A DNA stretch of 64,000 nucleotides from Candidatus Jordarchaeales archaeon (GTDB taxonomy: Archaea > Asgardarchaeota > Jordiarchaeia > Jordiarchaeales > Freyrarchaeaceae), in contig JAWAHN010000002.1 of NCBI GenBank assembly GCA_038889235.1, positions 292,288 through 356,287 of the forward strand, written 5' to 3'. The position numbers were made by a program, and so were the translations under genes. The notes beneath the pieces are model-generated. The model saw only the letters and a program-made list of their open reading frames with translations, did not search any database and had not been told where the DNA came from. This document shows positions 45,219 to 53,872 of this stretch, in pieces. Position 1 is the stretch's first letter; every line of letters begins with the position of its first letter.

Positions 45219-46655
45219 TCAGCTTCTAAAGAAGACTTTAACCATTCCTAAGTCAAGAACTAGCGTGGAAGGAGCCGGAGGGGCAAAAGCCGCCTCCACA
45301 ATGTAGACGTCCGCCTCACTTAACGTAAACCACCAGGAGGCTGCAATCGTCCAGCAGCTCACAACCTCCCGCCACATACCCCCACACGTGGGAAGTCCGG
45401 TAAAAGCAGTTACAGCTGACGCGTGGCTTACATAAAGTCCAACATAGCACACAGGTTGGGGCCTAACTAAAGCTACCCAAACTGCTGCCGCGTAAACCGG
45501 AACCGTGGTTGGCGTCAACGGCCCCCTGAGGTAAGTGGGCCAAAGGATTAGTGCGAGAGGCGATGAAAGGGAGAAAATAAGGGGGCTTTGAAAGGACACG
45601 AGTTCGGGTGGTGGGGGCTGGCCGGGCTGAAGCGGGTCCAAAGACTGTACGCCTCTACTAATAGTTGGAGGCGCTATGAGAAGCAACGCTAGTATTGTTG
45701 CCAGGAGAATCTTCTTCACTCTCTTAGTGTTCCACCTGCCTCTCGCAAGAGTCCTCCCTGCGAAGAACGAGGCGGGGAGCATGAGGTATGCGCACAAGCG
45801 CGAAGGATATCCTGCAAAAATAAAGAAAGAGAGAGCGAGAAATAAGTAGGCGAGGGATGTGTCCTCCTTGCGCTTCACCGCGGCAACTACTGATGGTAGT
45901 GCTAAAAGCCATTGTATAACGGGTATGAATGGGGCTCCCGAAGCCTGCGTGGAAGCAAACCATTCAATGTGGTTGGTGACGTGAAGGATCCAGGGGAGAT
46001 AAGTGAGAGCCGAAACCGAGACTACTTTAGCGAAGAATCTGGCATACCCTGCCCCCCTCATTAAGCTGAACGTGAAAAGCGAAAGTGCGGCTGTCAGCGG
46101 CATGGAAATATGAAGCCACAGCATTACAGAGAAGAGCACCACTGAAGTCAACGCCCTCCTCTCCATAAAGGAGAGGATGAGTAGGGGGGTTAAAGCCAGA
46201 ACTAGGGTCGCCGGCATAATCATTACAGCGAGAGGAAGCAAAGGCGACGCAGACGCTAAAACCAGGGTGGAGTAAAAAGCTGTCTTCTCGTCCGCGAGCC
46301 TCCTGGTTGAAAACCAGAAGGAGGAGAGGAGTAGAGGGTAAGTGAGAGTCTTCAGGATTCTAGCCGTGAAAAATACGTCTCCCCCAGAAATTCTCAATAG
46401 GAGCGCCATCAGCGCGTGGAGGAGTGGAGGGTAAAGGTGGGGTCTGCCAAGCGGGAAGAACTCCCAGAAATCCCACGTTGGAACGAAGCTGAAGACGAAT
46501 ATTTGACGGGCAACGCTCAAGTGATAAAAGTCGTCAACCAAGAGTGGAGGGTTCACGTGCAGCAAGAGTGTGAAGGTAGAAGCCACCAGTAGCAGAGAGG
46601 CATAGTCGAAGAAGCTGAGGGAAGAGGTTAGGTGGCGTGCACTGATTCTTGGCAA
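45219..46655 (-). CDS. GT-C-like multi-membrane protein
   Basis: A 478-residue protein with about ten or more hydrophobic segments. An acidic site after the first helix (LLVDDFYHLSVARQIF) and a Pro/Tyr-rich loop (RPHLYPPLLHALMA) recall GT-C glycosyltransferases that use dolichol-linked sugars. I do not recognise the precise family. It could add sugars to proteins or lipids. TTG 46655 is the longest start, with only a weak ribosome site. Confidence 0.65.
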   Translation of the reverse strand: MPRISARHLTSSLSFFDYASLLLVASTFTLLLHVNPPLLVDDFYHLSVARQIFVFSFVPTWDFWEFFPLGRPHLYPPLLHALMALLLRISGGDVFFTARILKTLTYPLLLSSFWFSTRRLADEKTAFYSTLVLASASPLLPLAVMIMPATLVLALTPLLILSFMERRALTSVVLFSVMLWLHISMPLTAALSLFTFSLMRGAGYARFFAKVVSVSALTYLPWILHVTNHIEWFASTQASGAPFIPVIQWLLALPSVVAAVKRKEDTSLAYLFLALSFFIFAGYPSRLCAYLMLPASFFAGRTLARGRWNTKRVKKILLATILALLLIAPPTISRGVQSLDPLQPGQPPPPELVSFQSPLIFSLSSPLALILWPTYLRGPLTPTTVPVYAAAVWVALVRPQPVCYVGLYVSHASAVTAFTGLPTCGGMWREVVSCWTIAASWWFTLSEADVYIVEAAFAPPAPSTLVLDLGMVKVFFRS

Positions 46656-46682
46656 ACTACACCACTCTCTTTTAGTCAGCTC

Positions 46683-47636
46683 TTACTTGCGCTTTTCTTC
46701 CACGACCTTGCTGAGTAGGCTTGGCAGTATTTCCTGCACGTCGCCAACCACTCCATAGTGGGCTACGGCGAATATCGGCGCCTGCGGATCCTTGTTTACT
46801 GCTATTATTAATTCACTATCCTTCATGCCTACAACATGCTGAAATGCACCACTTATACCAAGAGCTAAGTACAGCTTCGGCTTGACGGTTTTCCCGGATA
46901 TCCCAACCTGTCTGTCCTTTGGAAGTAGGCCGCTATCGATAACCGGTCTACTACCTGCAACAGCCCCTCCAAGCACGTTGGCAAGCTCCTTAGCTAACTG
47001 GATGCTCGAAACAGCACCCCTTCCAACAGCCACTATGACGTCCGATTTAGATATATCAACCTCCCCCGTCTCCGGAGCTACAACCCTCACAGTGCGTCTC
47101 CTGGGCGGCTTCGAGGGGGCCAAGCTCAGCTCTTTTAGCTCACCATTAGTACGGGCCCCCTCCTTGAACACCCCCTGTCTCACCGTTAAAACACACGGGA
47201 GGCGTTTCACCCTTAGGTCCGCCATAAGCTTACCCTGATATATGTAGCGTGACACCACAAGCCCCTCTTGCGCCACGGTGACGCCTACGACATCCGTCAC
47301 CACCGGGCAGTTGAGCTGAACCGCTAATAGTGGCGCGAGCTCACAACCCTGAGAGGTGCTCCCCAAGAGCACCACGTCAGGTGTCTCCCTTTTAAAGAAC
47401 TGCACTAAGACGTCCGCGTAAGTTTCAGGGTTGTACTCTTCAAGCTGCCCCCCCTTCAAAACCCATACCTTGTCGGCGCTCCTAGAAATGCTGTCTAGTA
47501 AAGGCCGGTCCGCTCCCCCAACCACTACAGCTTCGCTAGTCCCGCCCATCTTGATCATGTTGGCAAGGTTTAGAAGCTCGAAGCTCACCGGGTTAATACC
47601 CTCGGACACTCGCTCAACTACTGCGAAGACCCTCAT
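46683..47636 (-). CDS. etfA: Electron transfer flavoprotein alpha subunit
   Basis: FAD-binding subunit that takes electrons from acyl-CoA dehydrogenases. The C-terminal FAD domain has GSRPVIDSGLLPKDRQVGISGKTVKPKLYLALGISGAFQHVVGM and VNKDPQAPIFAVAHYGVVGD. 317 residues, normal length. The ATG at 47636 overlaps the etfB stop codon, so the two are coupled. Partner dehydrogenases lie upstream in the operon. Confidence 0.96.
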   Translation of the reverse strand: MRVFAVVERVSEGINPVSFELLNLANMIKMGGTSEAVVVGGADRPLLDSISRSADKVWVLKGGQLEEYNPETYADVLVQFFKRETPDVVLLGSTSQGCELAPLLAVQLNCPVVTDVVGVTVAQEGLVVSRYIYQGKLMADLRVKRLPCVLTVRQGVFKEGARTNGELKELSLAPSKPPRRRTVRVVAPETGEVDISKSDVIVAVGRGAVSSIQLAKELANVLGGAVAGSRPVIDSGLLPKDRQVGISGKTVKPKLYLALGISGAFQHVVGMKDSELIIAVNKDPQAPIFAVAHYGVVGDVQEILPSLLSKVVEEKRK

Positions 47637-48379
47637 CAAATCACTCCTTTAACTTTCATTAACTTCACGAGCTTAGACGCAACCTCGGATGGAGCTCCTC
47701 CTAAGATCTCCGCTTTCCTAGTAGGTGGGAAGTAGATTCGCTCGACAACCACTGCGGGCTCCCTCAATGCAACCACGCGCTCCCTTAACTCCTTTGATCT
47801 AGCAGCCTTAATACCCATTATCGAAACATACCTCGGCTCATTTATCCCACTCTGAACGCTGACTAGGCAGGGAAGTGGAAGTAAGACCTCCTCGCTGTAT
47901 CCTCCTTCAAGCTCCCTAACCGCTAGGACTTCACCTTTTTCGACACTTAGCCTCGTAACCGCCGTAGCGAAGGGTATTCCGAGCATCGTCGCTACAAGCC
48001 CTCCGACGAGAGCATTATTCGCATCCTGACTCATGAACCCCGAGAGCACCATGTCGAACATTTCGCCTCTCAAGACGTCAACTATGGCTTCAGCCACCTG
48101 ACAAGCGTCAAATCCGACTTCGACAGGAACCTTAATAGCCCCATCAACTCCCATAGCCAAACACTTCCTCAGCGTTGCGTCACAGTTAACACCAACACTC
48201 ACAGCGATTACTTCACCTCCATACTTCTCCTTCAACCTTACAGCCTCCTCAACAGCATACCTATCCCACTCGTTTATATCGTAAGTAAGGCAGACCGGGT
48301 CGACGCCCCTTCCGTCGGCACTCACACGGAGAGTCGACTCAAGCAGTGGGGCATGCTTAACCAGAACAAAGATTCTCAA
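47636..48379 (-). CDS. etfB: Electron transfer flavoprotein beta subunit
   Basis: A 247-residue AMP/FAD-associated beta subunit. The start VLVKHAPLLESTLRV, NEWDRYAVEEAVRLKEKYGGEV and the later LPCLVSVQSGINEPRYVSIMGI are typical of EtfB. The signature near DANNALVGG fits. Start is TTG 48379 after GGGGTT. Fourth-from-last in a block of acyl-CoA dehydrogenase, acyl-CoA dehydrogenase, etfB, etfA. Confidence 0.95.
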   Translation of the reverse strand: MRIFVLVKHAPLLESTLRVSADGRGVDPVCLTYDINEWDRYAVEEAVRLKEKYGGEVIAVSVGVNCDATLRKCLAMGVDGAIKVPVEVGFDACQVAEAIVDVLRGEMFDMVLSGFMSQDANNALVGGLVATMLGIPFATAVTRLSVEKGEVLAVRELEGGYSEEVLLPLPCLVSVQSGINEPRYVSIMGIKAARSKELRERVVALREPAVVVERIYFPPTRKAEILGGAPSEVASKLVKLMKVKGVI

Positions 48380-48393
48380 GGTTTTTCAACCCC

Positions 48394-49584
48394 CTATTTC
48401 AAAGGATGCTTTCGCGTGGCTCCGAGAACCGATGGAACCAAGCCGAGGAGCGCCCTAGCTATCAGCTCAACCTCCACTTCCCTCGTCCCCTCGTATATTT
48501 CCAGTACACGCACATCCCTGTACATCCTCGAGACCGCTTGGTCCCCCATGAACCCGTAGCCACCGTGAATCTGAAGCGCCTCATTAACAACACTCTGCGC
48601 GACACGCGCAGCAAAGTATTTAGCCATCGCGGTAAGGCCCGGGTCCGGTTTCCCCCTGTCCGCTGCCATCCCGGCTTGGAGCGCTAGGAGTCTCGCAGCC
48701 TCAATCTTGGTCCTCATCACCGCCAGCTTCTCCCTGATAGCTTGAAACTCGACGAGCCTCCTTCCAAAAGCCTCCCTGTTCTTAGCGTACTCCACCGCTA
48801 TGTCGAACGCTCCCTGAGCTATACCCACAGCCTGGAAAGCCGTGTGTACGCGTGTAAGGTTAAAAAACTCCATCGCTTGGCGGAACCCCTCACCCTCCAC
48901 TCCGACAAGATTGTCCCTTGAAACCCTCACATTGTTGAAGTACACCTCAGCAGTGTCACTTGCCCTTATACCAAGCTTATTGGTTAATTTCTTCGCCTCC
49001 AGCCCGGGGGTTCCACGCTCAACAATAAAAACACTTAAACCCTGCTGCCTCCTAGAAGGATTAACCTCGGTTCTAGCTAGAACTATGTAGTAGTCCGCTA
49101 TCGACCCATTCGTTATAAAAGTCTTCACCCCGTTAATAACGTAGTAATCTCCATCCCTCTCAGCCTGCGTTTTGATCCCAGCAATGTCGCTCCCAGCCTG
49201 CGGCTCGGTGAAACAGGCACAGCATATCTTCTCCCCTCTCGCTAAAGGCGGCAAGTACTTTCTTTTCTGCTCCTCGCTCCCGAACAAGAGGAGCATCTCA
49301 GAACCAAACGTCGTCGAGAGAATCATTCCGAGACCAGCGTCCACACGCCAAAACTCTTCGACGGCAAGGCAGTAGGCGAGGAAGCCCACCCCTTGGCCAC
49401 CGTACTCCTCTGGAATGTGGAGCCCGATAAACCCTAGGCTTGCCGCCTTCCTAAACAAGTCAAACGGGAACTTCTCCTCCCTGTCGCACTCCTCAACATA
49501 CTTAGGGAACTCCTTTTCAGCGAACTCACGTGCAGCATCCCTAACGGCCTTCTGCTCGTCGCTCAGCATCATGTCTATCAACAA
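48394..49584 (-). CDS. Acyl-CoA dehydrogenase
   Basis: FAD enzyme that makes a trans-2-enoyl-CoA. LSDEQKAVRDAAREFAEKEFP near the start, CFTEPQAGSDIAGIKTQAER and GYGFMGDQAVSRMYRDVRVLEIYEGTREVE near the end, with the family's catalytic Glu in the last segment (IYEGT). About 396 residues. The frame opens at GTG 49608, but GGGGTG suits a TTG at 49584; ATG 49572 is also possible. Overlaps or abuts the preceding acyl-CoA dehydrogenase and probably uses the downstream Etf. Confidence 0.93.
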   Translation of the reverse strand: MLIDMMLSDEQKAVRDAAREFAEKEFPKYVEECDREEKFPFDLFRKAASLGFIGLHIPEEYGGQGVGFLAYCLAVEEFWRVDAGLGMILSTTFGSEMLLLFGSEEQKRKYLPPLARGEKICCACFTEPQAGSDIAGIKTQAERDGDYYVINGVKTFITNGSIADYYIVLARTEVNPSRRQQGLSVFIVERGTPGLEAKKLTNKLGIRASDTAEVYFNNVRVSRDNLVGVEGEGFRQAMEFFNLTRVHTAFQAVGIAQGAFDIAVEYAKNREAFGRRLVEFQAIREKLAVMRTKIEAARLLALQAGMAADRGKPDPGLTAMAKYFAARVAQSVVNEALQIHGGYGFMGDQAVSRMYRDVRVLEIYEGTREVEVELIARALLGLVPSVLGATRKHPLK

Positions 49585-49604
49585 AACAATGCACCCCGCC
49601 AGCG

Positions 49605-50903
49605 TCACGGCTCCGTGTAACGTTTGGCGATCAAATCAGCATCGTAGTACTTTTTCTCGTAGCTTTCTATGACATCCTCAGCAGCCTCGAGACTCAGAAC
49701 TTCAACTGTCCCATCCTCTATCTGAAGTGCCCTAGCGTCCCTGAAAAGCTTCTCAATTATCATCTCCTTACTCAGCCCATATGCACCGAACACCTGAAGA
49801 GCTTCGTCCGCAACCTCGTATGCGATCCTTTTAGCATACACCTGTGCCATCCTAGCATGCCTCGGCGAAGCGTCAAATGACCTTTTTTCGAATATTCTGC
49901 GGTGCGTGTACTCCATGGCTTTCCTAACATAGTAGCGGGCAGACTCAACCTTCTCGAACATCCTGTATAGGGCAAGCTTAATGTTCTTGTGCTTAACCAG
50001 CGGAACACCACCCTGAACCCTCTGCCTAGCATATCTCAATGCCTCCTCGAACGCCGCTCTCGCAAGCCCAACCGAGAAGGCGCCGACAGCACAACTAGTT
50101 AAGCAAAGTAACTGGTCTGCAAAAATACCATAAAACGGCCCCGGCGGGACAACCACGTAGTCTTCGGGTATTCTCACCTCGTTGAAGAAAAGCTCCCCTT
50201 GGGGGCAGTCCCTCATACCGAGCATGTCAACAGGCTTACCCTTTTCAACACCTTTGACGTTCAGAGGTACTATGCAGAATATTCCGTCGGCGAGGCTTCT
50301 CCCATCGGCGAGCTGGGCGTGCAGCCCGCAGTGAGTCGCCACAGGCGCTGCGGAAACCCAAGCCGACTTTTGCCCACTTATAACCCATTCTTCCCCATCC
50401 TTTCTCGCCTTGACGTTGCCTTTACCATACTTCAAGTAGTCTTCATCTCTTATTATCATCAGGTAGTCGCTTCCATGCTCGGGCTCGGTAACCCCCCAGC
50501 ACCCGTGAAATTTTCCTTCAGTGTCGTTCAGCCACTCCGAGACAAGCTCCATGAGCTTCTCCGACCCAGTCAGCGCGGCTGCAGAGAACGGTATGGAATC
50601 CACGCCTATCGCCGTTGCGAGACCCAAGCTCCCCCACCCAAGCTCCTCCATTATGATGTACCTCTGAAGCGGAGTTAGGTTTAAGCCGCCGAGCTCAGGG
50701 GGAACATGGAGCTTGTGATATCCAAGCTTCTTCATCTCCCTGATAACTTTAAAGTAAGGTGAAGAAGGCTTCACCCTCTCCTCAGGTGGCATCTTGTCGA
50801 GTGCCACCGAAGCCGGACGCACGACTTCTTCAACAAACCTGTGAACCTCACTTTTGAGAAGCTCGTCCTCCTCGCTTAACTCGTCAAGATCAAGATAAGC
50901 CAA
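49605..50903 (-). CDS. Acyl-CoA dehydrogenase, second type
   Basis: A divergent paralogue of the neighbour. It has GCWGVTEPEHGSD (FAD-loop), the helical C-terminus QVFGAYGLSKEMIIEKLFRDARALQIEDGTVEVLS, and the catalytic region with IEDGT in place of IYEGT. The frame is open to 50957, but GGGAGGTGGAGG before TTG 50903 makes the latter the likely start (432 residues). Two different dehydrogenases in one operon suggests a substrate range or a heteromeric enzyme, which is inference. Confidence 0.9.
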   Translation of the reverse strand: MAYLDLDELSEEDELLKSEVHRFVEEVVRPASVALDKMPPEERVKPSSPYFKVIREMKKLGYHKLHVPPELGGLNLTPLQRYIIMEELGWGSLGLATAIGVDSIPFSAAALTGSEKLMELVSEWLNDTEGKFHGCWGVTEPEHGSDYLMIIRDEDYLKYGKGNVKARKDGEEWVISGQKSAWVSAAPVATHCGLHAQLADGRSLADGIFCIVPLNVKGVEKGKPVDMLGMRDCPQGELFFNEVRIPEDYVVVPPGPFYGIFADQLLCLTSCAVGAFSVGLARAAFEEALRYARQRVQGGVPLVKHKNIKLALYRMFEKVESARYYVRKAMEYTHRRIFEKRSFDASPRHARMAQVYAKRIAYEVADEALQVFGAYGLSKEMIIEKLFRDARALQIEDGTVEVLSLEAAEDVIESYEKKYYDADLIAKRYTEP

Positions 50904-51062
50904 ACACCTCCACCTCCCTAGGAACACTACTCTGTAAAATAATTTGAAAGAGAACATCGTTTTAATGAATTTTTTGCTAACGATCTAATCGAAAAAAGGA
51001 AGAGAAAGTGCTTAACTACTAAAAGGCGCTTTCACGTCTTGGATTTGGCACATCGGCGGGTG

Positions 51063-51869
51063 CTATACTGAGAGGAAGCCTCCATCGACCGCTACAACTG
51101 CCCCCTGCATGTAACTTGCTAAGTCACTGGCAAGAACTAGAGCTATACGAGCTACCTCGTCCGGGTCCCCAAATCTTCCTAAAGGCAGCCTACTTATGAA
51201 GTACTGAGCCGACTTCGTGGGGTCTCTTCCCTTCTCGGCAAGCTCTCTGGCAGCCTTCTCCACGCCTGGGGTCAGTATACCTCCAGGAAGTATAACGTTA
51301 ATTCTGAACCCTTTCTCGCCGTAGTCTCGAACCAGAGATCTTGAAAGCGCGATCACCCCTGCTTTCGCCATGGTGTAGTGTGCTGTCTCGTGCTCGAAAG
51401 CCAGCAGAGCTTCTATGCTGCCCACGTTTATGATAACTCCCCCCTTGTCCAGTCTCCTCCTAATCATGTGCTGGCACATCCAGAAAACAGCTTTAAGGTT
51501 GACGGCGAGAACCTTCTCCAGGAACTCCTCGTCGACCTCTAGGAAGTCTCTGAAAGGGTAAATTCCCGCATTGTTTATGAGTATGTCCGGCTCTCTGCCC
51601 TCAAGCTTGCTCCACAGCACGTCTATCTCCTTCTTCTTGGAAAGGTCGACCTTATGGACGTTGACTTCGACGTTGAACTTTGAAGCTTCATCCCTAACAC
51701 TTTTCAAGCCCTCCAGATTGATGTCGACTAGTTCCAGGTTCGAGCCAGCCTCAGCAAACCTCAACGCCATTGCTCTTCCTATGCCCGAAGCAGCTCCAGT
51801 GATAAGGCTCCTCTTTCCGCGTAGCGAAACCAAGTCTGAGAGGCTCCTAAAACTCTTGCTCAAAATCAT
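51063..51869 (-). CDS. Short-chain dehydrogenase/reductase
   Basis: A classical SDR of 268 residues: TGAASGIGRA (cofactor loop), NNAGIYPF, the Ser of NVGSIEAL, and YTMAKAG (YxxxK). D after the second strand (LELVDINLEG) hints at NAD rather than NADP preference. Often a 3-oxoacyl or 3-hydroxyacyl reductase, which would suit the acyl-CoA genes downstream on the same strand. GGAGGGGG sits very close to ATG 51869; TTG 51863 is also possible. Confidence 0.9.
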   Translation of the reverse strand: MILSKSFRSLSDLVSLRGKRSLITGAASGIGRAMALRFAEAGSNLELVDINLEGLKSVRDEASKFNVEVNVHKVDLSKKKEIDVLWSKLEGREPDILINNAGIYPFRDFLEVDEEFLEKVLAVNLKAVFWMCQHMIRRRLDKGGVIINVGSIEALLAFEHETAHYTMAKAGVIALSRSLVRDYGEKGFRINVILPGGILTPGVEKAARELAEKGRDPTKSAQYFISRLPLGRFGDPDEVARIALVLASDLASYMQGAVVAVDGGFLSV

Positions 51870-51965
51870 CCCCCTCCATTACAAACTCTATAGCCACCAC
51901 TAACAACTAATAAAGGTAGAGGTAGCTGCAAGCAGCCCTATGCAGAGGCCACTTTCACCGGGCTT

Positions 51966-52238
51966 CTACGATATTTCCATAGTCCTAGTGTTGCTTTCCA
52001 TGTCGTGGAATATTTTCAGCGTGACCTCTCTGTTTGGTGTCACCGTTACCTTCCCCGGAGCAACCTCCACTGTGCACCCGTCGATCTTCGCGCTCTTGAC
52101 GGATTCTTCAGTTACCGTGGCCTCCTCCCGCTTTCCCTCCTTTGAAACCTCCAGTATTATTGTGACCTGCCACCCCTCTCGTTCAGGAGTCAGTTCAATC
52201 CTGTGAAAGCGGTCATATGTAATCGTCTTCTTAACCAC
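51966..52238 (-). CDS. Small beta-rich protein of unknown function
   Basis: A 90-residue protein, apparently all beta with charged alternating strands (ITYDRFHRIELTPEREGWQV ... KVTVTPNREVTLKIF). I do not recognise it. GTG at 52238 has GAGGAGG nine bases upstream. It is divergent from the amidohydrolase gene. It could be a small Ig-like or Hsp20-like protein; neither is shown. Confidence 0.6.
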   Translation of the reverse strand: MVKKTITYDRFHRIELTPEREGWQVTIILEVSKEGKREEATVTEESVKSAKIDGCTVEVAPGKVTVTPNREVTLKIFHDMESNTRTMEIS

Positions 52239-52364
52239 TTCAAATTGCCTCCTCTCACCGCCTAAGACCGATTCATCCTTAGCTTCTTAACAATATAAAA
52301 AGTTTGGAGGAAAACGGTTTTTAACGCGTAACCGCTAATCTGATAGGGTGCGTAAACTCTCGTC

Positions 52365-53783
52365 GTGGGATTGAATTTGCTTGTTCTTGAAGGCGAAGAC
52401 GGGAGGAAAGTAAAGGTCTTCGTCGTCGACTTCCACACACACGTGGGAAAGGAAAAGGTCCTAGACGCCGTAGGGGAGGCCTTCCGCTCCAATACACCAA
52501 AACAAACAATAGACTTCTACCATAGGCTCCAATTCGAGTTAAAGGCGTGCATGAACTCCTCCCCCTCAAGTTACCGCTACAAGCTCGTCGAGCCGCTCAC
52601 AGAGCCCCCAAAAGCGTTGAAGTCTTTCTATGACTCTTTTGGTGGCATGTGGGGGTGGACGGTAGACCAGTTTGTTGCCTTCCCCTTCAACGACTACAGA
52701 GCCTACTCCACGAAGCCGGGCTTCATGATACCCAACGACATGGTCTTAAAGCGCTCGCTCACACTGCCATTCTCCCCTCGGATGCTTGGCTTCGTCAGGG
52801 TGGATCCGCACGACGGCGAGGGAGCCGTAAGAGAAGTTGAGAGGTGCGCTGCCGCGGGGGCGAGGGGGCTAAAACTCCACCCGATATCACAAGGCTTCCT
52901 CGACGAGGTGAACTCTAAGGAGGTGCAGGATGTTGTCATCGCAGCTATCAACAACGGGATGCCCGTTATCTTTGACTGCCGGTACTACGCGACAGCGGAG
53001 GACATTTATGAGCTCGTGCAGTCCATTCGAGGTGCAGTTAAAAGAGAGCGGTTTGCCGTAGTGCTTGCTCACTCGAGCATGGAGTACACGAAGAAAGGCC
53101 TCTACGATATACTAGGCGACCCGAACATATACGGTGATACGTCAGGTGTGAGGGGTGACGACGTGCAGGTCTTCCTCAAAATGCTTAGAAACAACTTGGG
53201 CGATGAGTGGTCTCGCAAAATTCTCTTTGGCACAGACTTCAACTACTTCACTATCCCGCAAGCGGTCGACTTTCTCTCTTATCTTTTCACCTGGGACTTT
53301 TACGATGAGCTCGACGCAAAGCTGAAAGACGTCGAACGTATACTTGCGGGGAATGCTCTCTCGATGATCAAGCCTCACATCGAGTCCCACGGGCACACTT
53401 GGGCGATGAAGTTTAGAGGGGAGGCCGGAGAGGCTTTCTCGAGGAACCTGCTCCATAGAGCAGGCTATGCTGCGTCGAAGAAGACGGTTGAGACATTAAC
53501 ATATGACCCAGTAGTTCAAGGAAGTGGGGTGGTGGACGCAGAAAGCTTCGTGCTATCACTCCGCCGTGCCGGAGGCGGGGGTTCGTCGCTGATCGTTAGG
53601 AGGGGAGCTAAAAAAACTTTAGTAGCACTTCTAAGCGTTTGTGATGTGGACGCAAGCTTAAGAGTGAGAAAAACATCCGGAGACTACACAAAAGTAATCC
53701 GGGGTGTGGTGTGGGGTAGTGTAGAGGTGGACAACGTCGGCGAAGCTGAGGAGCTGGCGGACAAATTGATTCGAGGTTTTTGA
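52365..53783 (+). CDS. Amidohydrolase-2-like metal hydrolase with C-terminal extension
   Basis: The first 330 or so residues look like a TIM-barrel amidohydrolase: VVDFHTHVGKEKV (metal HxH), GARGLKLHPISQGF (lysine ligand type), VLAHSSMEY, and ILFGTDFNYF (final Asp). Residues about 345-472 are not part of that barrel and I do not recognise them. Substrate unknown. GTG 52365 is the longest start; TTG 52371 is possible. A TATA-like TTTTTAAC lies near 52319. Separated by a promoter-like stretch from the VWA gene on the same strand. Confidence 0.8.
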   Translation: MGLNLLVLEGEDGRKVKVFVVDFHTHVGKEKVLDAVGEAFRSNTPKQTIDFYHRLQFELKACMNSSPSSYRYKLVEPLTEPPKALKSFYDSFGGMWGWTVDQFVAFPFNDYRAYSTKPGFMIPNDMVLKRSLTLPFSPRMLGFVRVDPHDGEGAVREVERCAAAGARGLKLHPISQGFLDEVNSKEVQDVVIAAINNGMPVIFDCRYYATAEDIYELVQSIRGAVKRERFAVVLAHSSMEYTKKGLYDILGDPNIYGDTSGVRGDDVQVFLKMLRNNLGDEWSRKILFGTDFNYFTIPQAVDFLSYLFTWDFYDELDAKLKDVERILAGNALSMIKPHIESHGHTWAMKFRGEAGEAFSRNLLHRAGYAASKKTVETLTYDPVVQGSGVVDAESFVLSLRRAGGGGSSLIVRRGAKKTLVALLSVCDVDASLRVRKTSGDYTKVIRGVVWGSVEVDNVGEAEELADKLIRGF

Positions 53784-53816
53784 ATCTTGGAGAGTATAGC
53801 TGAATCATTTTTCCAG

Positions 53817-53827
53817 AATTTTTATAC
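53817..53827 (+). promoter_or_regulatory. TATA box before the VWA-domain gene
   Basis: ATTTTTATAC lies about 55 bases before the GTG at 53873, so the VWA gene has its own promoter and is not simply read through from the amidohydrolase gene. Confidence 0.5.
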
Positions 53828-53872
53828 GGTGAAATCTCTCTTTAGAGAATCTCTGGAGAGGCGTGTTAATAG

